NCBI GenBank assembly: GCA_030830725.1
Contig: JAURMN010000061.1
Span: 1 to 13,641 of the forward strand
DNA: 13,641 nt
From: Balneolales bacterium
Lineage (GTDB): Bacteria > Bacteroidota > Rhodothermia > Balneolales > Balneolaceae
Reading direction: 5' to 3'
The notes under the pieces are model-generated. The model did not search any database. It was given only the letters and a program-made list of their open reading frames with translations, and had not been told where the DNA came from. The position numbers and the translations under genes are program-made. Shown piece after piece: positions 1 to 6,691 of this stretch (its first letter is position 1; each line of letters begins with the position of its first letter).

Positions 1-1
1 A

Positions 2-1759
2 GATGCATTTCTTCATTTCTCTGACGCCGGTGACCATCTTGGTGATTATGTCCGAATGCTCAACGGACCTAAAAGTGTTACCAAAGAGGCCAAAAAAGAT
101 CTGGATAATTTCCAGAATCTGAGCAACAACGATAAACAAATTCTAGCAGGAAAACTGCTTCAGGCGAATCAGAAGTTGCTGGTTCAGATAGCAAAAGAAC
201 CAATCGGCAGCAAAGGCCCGCGCATCTCTACCGATATCTCCATAGCCGGTCGTTTTTTGGTGCTGATTCCAATGGGACGGCACGTGGCGGTTTCTAAAAA
301 AATCTCCAATTTCAAAGAGCGTAAACGTCTAAAATCGATCGTAAGCTCCATGCTTCCGGATGGGTTTGGAGTCATCGTACGTACAGTTGCGGATGGCCAG
401 GACAAGGAGGCTATTGAGGACGATATGCGCACCGTACTGCAGAAATGGGAACGGTTAATTGACAAGCTCGAATCGGCAAAACCACCCAAATTACTGCACA
501 AAGATCTGGACATGGTGGAGAGTATTCTGAGAGATCTCTTTGCCAAATCCTATGATTTGGTTCTGATTGATGACTATCCCCTCTATAAGCAGATTAAATC
601 CTTTGTAGAGCGGATTGCACCGCAAATGCTGCCCTCCGTTCAGCTTTATAAAGGGCGTGAACACATTTTTGACCATGCACGAATTTCACAGGATGTGAAT
701 TCGATTTTCCACCCCCGTGTGAGAATGCAATCGGGTGGCTATCTGATCTTTGAGCAAACGGAAGCCATGTATGTGGTTGACGTGAACTCAGGGCCGTATG
801 CAGCAAAGGAAAATCAGGAAGATAACTCACTCCGCACGAATCTTGAGGCCGCTCGGGAAATTGCCAAGCAATTACGTTTACGAGACATCGGGGGAATTAT
901 CGTCGTTGATTTTATCGATCTTAAGGAAGAAAAAAATCGAAAGAAAATTTTCGACGAACTCAAAAAAGAGTTCAAAAAAGATCGCGCAAAAACCAACGTA
1001 ATCGGGATGAGCGATTTTGGTCTCATTCAAATTACCCGTCAACGGATCCGTCCAAGCGTGTTAAACTCGGTTTCCAAGGTTTGCCCAAGCTGTGGGGGGC
1101 TTGGAACCATTGTCACTCAAGATACCATAATCACCGATTTGGAAGGGTGGGTAAGCAAATTCCGTACAAGTACCGATTACCGGGTTCTGGATCTCTATGT
1201 CAATCCATATCTCAAATCACACCTTCAGAAAGGGTTCTTCAGTTTGCAATGGAAATGGATGATGCAATACAAGTTGCGTCTTTCGGTGATTGCAGATGAT
1301 TCAATTTCTCTTAATGAGTTTAAAGCCACTTTGACCGGTTCTGAGGTCGATATCACAGAAGCCGTGATCCAGGGCGAGTCGATTGATGCCTTGCTGAAAA
1401 AAGCTTCTGAGAGTAGCTCCAAAAAAGAGAATGATGATCATTTGGAATACTATTCCAAAGAGTCAGATGAACCACGGCCTTCAGTGCATCGTCATTCTCC
1501 GCATGCACAGTCTTCGCAACGAACTCATTCTCAAGGGAATGGATCAGGTGGTCATCGTTCGCATGGATCTTCGCGAGCTCAAGGTGGACAACGAGGAGAA
1601 GGATCAAGAGGGTCTGGCAGAAGCGGCCAGTCAGGATCCGGGCGCGGGAGTCAGCGATCCAATTCCGGACGAGGTTCTCAATCCGGATCCGGACGCGGAG
1701 TGGCATCGGGTTCTAAGCGTGACAACCAATCCACGTCATCTGCCCCATCGGCTTCCTAA
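2..1759 (+). CDS. rng: Ribonuclease E/G family endoribonuclease, 5'-truncated by the window edge
   Basis: This is a single-strand-specific, 5'-end-sensing endoribonuclease for rRNA maturation and mRNA decay. The frame is open from base 2, upstream of the first Met at 56. It begins inside the S1 domain (AFLHFSD-like residues at once), so the true start lies outside the window. Conserved family blocks follow: KGPR-x-STDI at about 212-236, the catalytic aspartates of VVDVNS (codon 779-781) and VVDFIDL (908-910), TNLEAAREIAKQLRLRD between them, and the Zn-link CPSC (Cys codons 1082 and 1091). The last ~95 residues (about 1470-1756) are a low-complexity Ser/Gly/Arg/Gln/His tail with SGRGSQ-type repeats, probably disordered and RNA-binding. 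Such a tail recalls the non-catalytic arm of RNase E, but no degradosome partner motif was recognised. hslV follows after 52 bases. The family call is firm; E versus G naming is less so. Confidence 0.95.
   Translation, partial: DAFLHFSDAGDHLGDYVRMLNGPKSVTKEAKKDLDNFQNLSNNDKQILAGKLLQANQKLLVQIAKEPIGSKGPRISTDISIAGRFLVLIPMGRHVAVSKKISNFKERKRLKSIVSSMLPDGFGVIVRTVADGQDKEAIEDDMRTVLQKWERLIDKLESAKPPKLLHKDLDMVESILRDLFAKSYDLVLIDDYPLYKQIKSFVERIAPQMLPSVQLYKGREHIFDHARISQDVNSIFHPRVRMQSGGYLIFEQTEAMYVVDVNSGPYAAKENQEDNSLRTNLEAAREIAKQLRLRDIGGIIVVDFIDLKEEKNRKKIFDELKKEFKKDRAKTNVIGMSDFGLIQITRQRIRPSVLNSVSKVCPSCGGLGTIVTQDTIITDLEGWVSKFRTSTDYRVLDLYVNPYLKSHLQKGFFSLQWKWMMQYKLRLSVIADDSISLNEFKATLTGSEVDITEAVIQGESIDALLKKASESSSKKENDDHLEYYSKESDEPRPSVHRHSPHAQSSQRTHSQGNGSGGHRSHGSSRAQGGQRGEGSRGSGRSGQSGSGRGSQRSNSGRGSQSGSGRGVASGSKRDNQSTSSAPSAS
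1631..1702 (+). repeat. Short imperfect in-frame repeats coding SGRGSQ in the ribonuclease tail
   Basis: Three adjacent units read S-G-S-G-R-G-S-Q, N-S-G-R-G-S-Q and S-G-S-G-R-G-V. The underlying DNA is similar but not identical (for example TCCGGACGAGG against TCCGGACGCGG). This fits expansion of a disordered, cationic tail by slippage followed by drift. Two of the window's GGATCC sites fall inside it. Confidence 0.6.
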
Positions 1760-1811
1760 GTCCAAAGAACTTGAAGGGCATCACCTCATTACAAAACTCA
1801 ATTCAGTTAAG

Positions 1812-2378
1812 ATGACCGATTTTTCCAGACTAAAGGCAACGACGGTATTAGGTATTATCCATAATGGACAGGCTGCTATCGGAGGCGATGGACAAGCAAC
1901 ACTGGAGCACACGGTGATGAAATCAACGGTCAAGAAAGTCAGAACGCTTCAGAACGGGAAAATTCTGGCTGGCTTTGCCGGATCAACAGCGGATGCTTTA
2001 ACCCTTTTTGATCGATTTGAAGAAAAACTCAGCGCGTATAACGGGAATCTGCAACGAGCCGCTGTTGAGCTTGCTAAAGAATGGAGAAGAGACAAATATC
2101 TACAGAAGTTACAAGCCCTGCTGGCCGTTGTAGACCAGCATCAGGCTTTGCTAATCTCGGGCCAGGGAGATGTTATTGAACCGGATGATCAGATTGCAGC
2201 CATCGGAAGCGGCGGATCATTTGCATTGGCTGCTGCCCGTGCCCTCAAACAAAACGCACCCCATCTCAGCGCAAGAGAAATCGTGGAGAAGGCCCTAAAC
2301 ATTGCGGCGGATATTTGCGTTTATACCAATCATAACCTGTCTATCCTGGAAATTGGATCTGGCAAGGCAGCAGAGTGA
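1812..2378 (+). CDS. hslV: ATP-dependent protease subunit HslV (ClpQ), N-terminal threonine peptidase
   Basis: This is the proteolytic double-hexamer subunit of the cytoplasmic HslVU (ClpQY) proteasome-like protease. The product is 188 residues. It starts MTDFSRLKA and then TTVLGI, which aligns with the mature N-terminus TTIVSV of E. coli HslV. Thr10 is therefore the expected catalytic nucleophile after removal of a nine-residue propeptide. GGDGQATL supplies the Asp17 equivalent (Asp26 here) and the STVKKV stretch the Lys33 equivalent (Lys42). GFAGSTADALTLF and IGSGGSFALAAARAL are standard family blocks. The same frame is open upstream to about 1431, but that part is an off-frame reading of the ribonuclease tail, so the ATG at 1812 is chosen. 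No clear Shine-Dalgarno precedes it. hslU follows after 67 bases, as expected for an hslVU operon. Confidence 0.97.
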   Translation: MTDFSRLKATTVLGIIHNGQAAIGGDGQATLEHTVMKSTVKKVRTLQNGKILAGFAGSTADALTLFDRFEEKLSAYNGNLQRAAVELAKEWRRDKYLQKLQALLAVVDQHQALLISGQGDVIEPDDQIAAIGSGGSFALAAARALKQNAPHLSAREIVEKALNIAADICVYTNHNLSILEIGSGKAAE

Positions 2379-2445
2379 GAGAGTTCGTCATGCTCCAGGC
2401 TCTGAGAGAGTCATGTAAATTTTCACAGAAGAAAAGACGTATATC

Positions 2446-3783
2446 ATGAACGTAGTTCAACTCGAACGGACTCCTCAACAGATTGTTCAGGAGCTTGTAC
2501 ATTACATTATCGGTCAAAAAGCCGCAAAACGTGCGATGGCTGTTGCGCTGAGAAATCGCTGGAGGCGAATGAAGGCGGAGGAAACCATCCGAGAGGAAAT
2601 TGTCCCGGCGAATATTCTTATGATCGGTCCCACAGGGGTTGGAAAAACGGAGATTGCCCGCCGCTTGGCAAAAATGGTTCGTGCACCCTTCATTAAAGTC
2701 GAGGCCTCAAAATTCACCGAGGTTGGATATGTAGGCCGGGACGTGGAGTCGATGGTGCGCGATCTGGCTGAATCGGCTGTGACGATGGTTCGGGCTGAAC
2801 TTCAGGAAGAAATCCGTAACCAGGCGGAAGAATCTGCCGAAAAACTCATTCTCGACATCCTGATCCCTCCTTCCTCTTCCGATCCAGAGCTTAATGAAAG
2901 AACGCGCGAAAAATTCAGAGAGAAACTCCAAAAAGGGGAACTGAATGATCGACAAATCGAGATCGAGATTCAGGAAACCAAAACTCCGACCATGCAAATT
3001 TTTGGGCCGCAAGGTATGGAAGAAATGGGGATGAATTTTCAAGAACTCCTTGGATCTCTGGGCGGCAAGAAAAAAAGTAAGCGTACAGTGCCGGTATCAG
3101 AAGCTCGAACAATACTTGCTGAACAAGAAGCCCAAAAAATGGTAAACCAGGATCAAGTTGTGCAAATTGCACTGGATCGTGTCCAAAGCCATGGTATAAT
3201 TTTTATTGACGAAATTGACAAAATCGCCGAGAATCGAGAAGGGGGTTCAAGAGGTCCCGATGTGAGTCGCCAAGGGGTTCAGCGGGATTTGTTACCCATC
3301 GTCGAAGGCTCGAGTGTGAATACACGATACGGCGTCGTAAAAACCGACCATATTCTGTTTATCGGATCCGGAGCTTTTCATGTATCACGCCCCTCCGATT
3401 TAATTCCTGAACTCCAAGGTCGTTTTCCGATCCGGGTAGAACTGGATTCACTCACCGAAGAAGATTTTTACCAGATACTCACAATTCCTCGTAATGCGTT
3501 AACCCGTCAGTATGAAGCCTTATTACAAAGTGAAGGTGTGGAGTTAACCTTTTCCGATGATGCCCTGAAGGAAATTGCCCGAATTGCAGCACATGTCAAT
3601 CAACAGGTCGAGAATATCGGAGCCCGAAGGCTACAAACCATCCTGTCTACACTCTTGGAGGACTTGCTGTACTCTATTCCGGATGACTTTGGTCTTCAAT
3701 CGGTGAATATTGATGCTGCGTATGTAGAAAAACAATTAAAAGATCTTGTAATGGACAAAGATTTGAGTCATTTTATCCTGTAA
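2446..3783 (+). CDS. hslU: ATP-dependent protease ATPase subunit HslU (ClpY)
   Basis: This is the AAA+ unfoldase hexamer that feeds substrates into HslV. The product is 445 residues, close to the 443 of E. coli HslU. Visible motifs are Walker A GPTGVGKT (61-68), the pore loop GYVG (94-97), Walker B IIFIDEID (251-258), the arginine-finger region ELQGRFPIR (322-330) and sensor-2 GARR (392-395). A charged, Glu/Lys-rich stretch of about 110-235 corresponds to the family-specific I domain. The C-terminus DLSHFIL is nearly the E. coli DLSRFIL tail, the segment that inserts between HslV subunits and activates them, so the pair should be functional. The ATG at 2446 has only a weak purine stretch upstream. 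It is likely co-transcribed with hslV. Confidence 0.98.
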   Translation: MNVVQLERTPQQIVQELVHYIIGQKAAKRAMAVALRNRWRRMKAEETIREEIVPANILMIGPTGVGKTEIARRLAKMVRAPFIKVEASKFTEVGYVGRDVESMVRDLAESAVTMVRAELQEEIRNQAEESAEKLILDILIPPSSSDPELNERTREKFREKLQKGELNDRQIEIEIQETKTPTMQIFGPQGMEEMGMNFQELLGSLGGKKKSKRTVPVSEARTILAEQEAQKMVNQDQVVQIALDRVQSHGIIFIDEIDKIAENREGGSRGPDVSRQGVQRDLLPIVEGSSVNTRYGVVKTDHILFIGSGAFHVSRPSDLIPELQGRFPIRVELDSLTEEDFYQILTIPRNALTRQYEALLQSEGVELTFSDDALKEIARIAAHVNQQVENIGARRLQTILSTLLEDLLYSIPDDFGLQSVNIDAAYVEKQLKDLVMDKDLSHFIL

Positions 3784-3840
3784 TCGATTCGCTCCGTAAA
3801 TCTGACGACAGGAGTTCGTCCCCAACTGTAGCACTTTACT

Positions 3841-5763
3841 ATGTTAACCTTGATTTCTATGAGTTTGATGAGATTTTTTGCTCCGATACTGACTTCCTTC
3901 TTTCTGTTGGGATCCGTCTGGGCCACAGGTGTCGATGAGATCTTTTCTACGGATCCTGATCATCAAAAAAATCTTCAGAAATACGTTCAAGTGCAGCAGC
4001 GCATTATGGATAATTATTTCGATGTCGCAGATCTGAATGAACTTTATCAATATAGTATCAAATCGATGGTTGAGGCACTGAATGACTCTGCGTTTTCGGG
4101 AATGAATACCCCGCTAGACACCACCTTTACCGGTCAGACTCCAGTGCTGGATTTACGTGAATCACTCACAAGATTCAAATCCGCGTATGAGTATCTATTA
4201 GCATCCTATCCCGAACAGGATGGCTCCAAATTGACAGAGGAGGCCATTCGTGGGATGATGTCATTGCTGGATCCCCATTCCGTTTACATCGAACCAGACG
4301 ATTCAGAGCGTATTGAAGAACAATTTGCCGGTAAATTTCAGGGGATTGGGATTCAGTTTAATATAATCGGGGACACCATTACAGTGGTGACCGCCATTTC
4401 GGGTGGACCCAGTGATAAATTAGGAATTCGTTCAGGTGATCGGATTATCGCCATTGATGATTCCTCGGCTGTGGGGTTTACGAACGAAGACGTAATCAAA
4501 CGACTACGTGGTGAAAAAGGTAGTACAGTAAACGTTACCATTATTCGTCCTGGTGCGAACAGAGCTTTAGAATTCACCATCTCTCGAGATGATATTCCCC
4601 TCTACACGGTCGATACTCATTACATGCTGGATGATCAGACTGGTTACGTGAAAGTGAATCGCTTTGCCGCTACCACGCATGAAGAGTTTATGACCAGCAT
4701 TCAGGATTTGACCAACAAAGGTATGAAGAGGCTGGTACTGGATCTTCAAAATAACCCGGGGGGTTATTTAAGTCAGGCCATTGCGATTGCCGAGGAATTC
4801 TTTCCTCGTGGAACCGAATTGGTAGGGACCATCAGTCGTCATTATCGGTTTACCTCTTCGTATGATTCCAGACGAGACGGGGAATTGGCAGAGATACCCG
4901 TGATCGTCCTTGTAAATGAGGGGTCAGCATCGGCCAGTGAAATTGTCTCCGGCGCTATTCAGGATCATGATCGAGGAATTGTGGTCGGAAAACGAACTTT
5001 TGGAAAAGGCCTTGTCCAGCAACAATATCCACTTGTCGATGAGTCCAATATTCGAGTCACAATATCACGGTACTACACCCCGTCGGGCCGGGTCATTCAA
5101 AAACCCTTTGTGAACGGACGTGAAGAGTATGCGCATGAGATTATCGAGCGAGAGCATGATGCCTCACTGGATGCTGTAGAGTTTATGGATCACGTGCCGG
5201 ACAGCTTGGTTTTTCGCACCAAAGCAGGCCGTAAAGTCTATGGCGGAGGCGGAATTGTTCCTGACTTTTTCGTAAAGGAAGACACTACCCTTTCTGGCTA
5301 TTTATTCAATTTTATGGTGGCTAATCAAATCGATTTCGACTTTGTCCGAAGCTATTTGGACGCCAATGGATCAGAGTTCCGCGAAGTGTGGAGAGGTGAT
5401 TTTGATCGCTTCCGGACTGAATTTGACTGGGCGCCAGAACAACGAGTAGAGTTTATCACACGTCTGGAGGAGGCCGGGCTAATTATCAATAATACTCTTA
5501 CGGATCCAGAGGTAAAGAACGACACCCTTTCTATTCCGGCCAGTTATCTGGAAGAAACTGCATGGATGTCTTATGGGCGCATGAAGGCTGAATTAGCACG
5601 ACAGGTTTGGGGATCCGCCTATTTTTATCCGGTAATCAATGACTATTTTGGCGATACCATCAAACAGGCAATGGAACTTTGGGATGCCGTGGATAATTTG
5701 GAGCGCTACGCCCTTGCCCAGAAAACTAAGCGCGAAGCTGAAGGGAAAGCAGTCCTGCAATAG
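3841..5763 (+). CDS. S41-family C-terminal processing (tail-specific) protease, exported
   Basis: This serine protease of the CtpA/Prc family should cut proteins near their C-termini in the periplasm or at the membrane. The 640-residue product opens with a hydrophobic segment ending SVWA/TG, a plausible signal peptide cut near residue 28. Mets at 1, 7 and 10 are all possible starts and none has a good ribosome site. A PDZ domain spans about 160-250 (GKFQGIGIQF, GIRSGDRIIAID). The S41 core spans about 260-440. Its NEGSASASE motif places the nucleophile at Ser364, with Lys389 (TFGKG) 25 residues later, the same spacing as E. coli Prc Ser452/Lys477, and Gln393 as third member. The ~160-residue extension after about 480 has no recognised domain. 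It follows hslU by 57 bases, and its 3' end overlaps convergent rsmE by 38 bases. Confidence 0.93.
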   Translation: MLTLISMSLMRFFAPILTSFFLLGSVWATGVDEIFSTDPDHQKNLQKYVQVQQRIMDNYFDVADLNELYQYSIKSMVEALNDSAFSGMNTPLDTTFTGQTPVLDLRESLTRFKSAYEYLLASYPEQDGSKLTEEAIRGMMSLLDPHSVYIEPDDSERIEEQFAGKFQGIGIQFNIIGDTITVVTAISGGPSDKLGIRSGDRIIAIDDSSAVGFTNEDVIKRLRGEKGSTVNVTIIRPGANRALEFTISRDDIPLYTVDTHYMLDDQTGYVKVNRFAATTHEEFMTSIQDLTNKGMKRLVLDLQNNPGGYLSQAIAIAEEFFPRGTELVGTISRHYRFTSSYDSRRDGELAEIPVIVLVNEGSASASEIVSGAIQDHDRGIVVGKRTFGKGLVQQQYPLVDESNIRVTISRYYTPSGRVIQKPFVNGREEYAHEIIEREHDASLDAVEFMDHVPDSLVFRTKAGRKVYGGGGIVPDFFVKEDTTLSGYLFNFMVANQIDFDFVRSYLDANGSEFREVWRGDFDRFRTEFDWAPEQRVEFITRLEEAGLIINNTLTDPEVKNDTLSIPASYLEETAWMSYGRMKAELARQVWGSAYFYPVINDYFGDTIKQAMELWDAVDNLERYALAQKTKREAEGKAVLQ

Positions 5764-6472
5764 CCGCTGTTTCGGCTCTTAGCCGGCGTTTTCCGAGTGA
5801 TATAGCCTTGCAATCGAGTAGATTTGCATCCATCCAGGCTCTCTCTCGTTTCGAAAAGCCTCCTTCTGGACCAATGATCAGAAGTCGATGAGGAATTCGC
5901 CCAAGATCTTTTACAGAGGATGTACCCTCTAGGTGTGACAATTCGGTAGATACTCCATCCTCCATCGTCTCATCAGCCAGGTAAATCGCCTCCATAGGGT
6001 CTTCTCCTTGAATCTGAAATATCTCTTCCAGTGAATCCACTATATGCAGATCGGGTAGCCAGGACCCCAGCGACTGTTTGAGTGCACTTTGAACGATTCC
6101 TTCCAAGCGATCGGCACGTATATGACTTCGTTCGGAATGATCACCTTCAAAGAGAATCACTTGATGAACCCCCAGCTCCGTCAGTTTTTCAAGCGCAAAT
6201 TCTAATCGATCTCGTTTTTTTAACAGCCCCATGGCTACCGAAATCTTGGAGGAAGGTCGGCCATCCTCTGTTCGTTCCAATACTTCAGCCAATAAAAAAT
6301 CCTTTTGCAGGTCGGTTATCTCGGCTCTAACTTGCATGCCTTTTCCGTCTGTGGCTAAAAAAGAATCTCCTTTTCGAAGTCGTAAGACATGAATGGCATG
6401 ATGCGCTTCTGTTCCATGTAAGGAGAGAAGAGTCCCTGTGATATCGGCAGCTGAAATCAAAAATTGATTCAC
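5726..6472 (-). CDS. rsmE: 16S rRNA (uracil(1498)-N3)-methyltransferase RsmE
   Basis: This SPOUT-class enzyme methylates U1498 of 16S rRNA in the 30S subunit using S-adenosylmethionine. The 248-residue product has the N-terminal PUA-like block HHAIHVLRLRKGD (24-36). The SPOUT knot motifs follow: KLTELGV (96-102), IGPEGGFS (200-207) and SLGKRRLRAETAAIAGLL (225-242). The start is GTG (6470-6472); no ATG lies nearby in frame, and the TAA of the upstream iron-sulfur gene is in the same frame five codons earlier. With that 12-base spacer, translation probably depends on coupling to the upstream gene. It is the last gene of the - strand series, and its 3' end runs 38 bases into the convergent S41 protease gene. 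Confidence 0.95.
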   Translation of the reverse strand: MNQFLISAADITGTLLSLHGTEAHHAIHVLRLRKGDSFLATDGKGMQVRAEITDLQKDFLLAEVLERTEDGRPSSKISVAMGLLKKRDRLEFALEKLTELGVHQVILFEGDHSERSHIRADRLEGIVQSALKQSLGSWLPDLHIVDSLEEIFQIQGEDPMEAIYLADETMEDGVSTELSHLEGTSSVKDLGRIPHRLLIIGPEGGFSKRERAWMDANLLDCKAISLGKRRLRAETAAIAGLLSLQLRA

Positions 6473-6484
6473 GGGAGCTTTCGT

Positions 6485-6691
6485 TTAGATCGGTTTGATC
6501 GGACCACTTTGAACTGTAAATCGAACTTGACCGGTTTTCAACGTCTGTTCCACATACGGCACACAGAGCTCACATCCAGTAGCACATAATTTTCGCTCTC
6601 GGCAATCTTGAATGGTGGTCAAGCCTTCCTCAGTTGCAATCCTGAGGATTTCGGTAAACGTTCTTGATTCGCAAATACAACGGTCTACCAT
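6485..6691 (-). CDS. Small BFD-like [2Fe-2S]-binding protein
   Basis: This 68-residue protein matches the BFD-like [2Fe-2S] domain of bacterioferritin-associated ferredoxin, NirB and similar proteins. It has CxC at 5-7, then 32 residues, then CELC at 40-43, the spacing expected for the four cluster ligands. The GLTTIQD stretch between them matches the family helix-turn region. Two extra cysteines (30 and 36) sit just before the second pair. The ATG at 6689-6691 shares its A with the TGA of the preceding dCTP deaminase gene (TGATG), a classic translational-coupling junction. A TTG one codon upstream is possible but less likely. No bacterioferritin gene is in view, so the partner is unknown; an electron-transfer or iron-handling role is only inferred. 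Confidence 0.85.
   Translation of the reverse strand: MVDRCICESRTFTEILRIATEEGLTTIQDCRERKLCATGCELCVPYVEQTLKTGQVRFTVQSGPIKPI

Noticed and set aside
1353..1706. Open frame of 117 codons on the - strand opposite the ribonuclease tail
   Set aside because: It is antisense to a low-complexity coding region, has no recognisable domain, and arises from the biased Ser/Gly/Arg codons.
5762..5777. Hairpin AGCCG-CTGTTT-CGGCT after the S41 protease stop as a terminator
   Set aside because: The stem is only five base pairs, there is no T-run on either strand, and it lies within the rsmE coding region.
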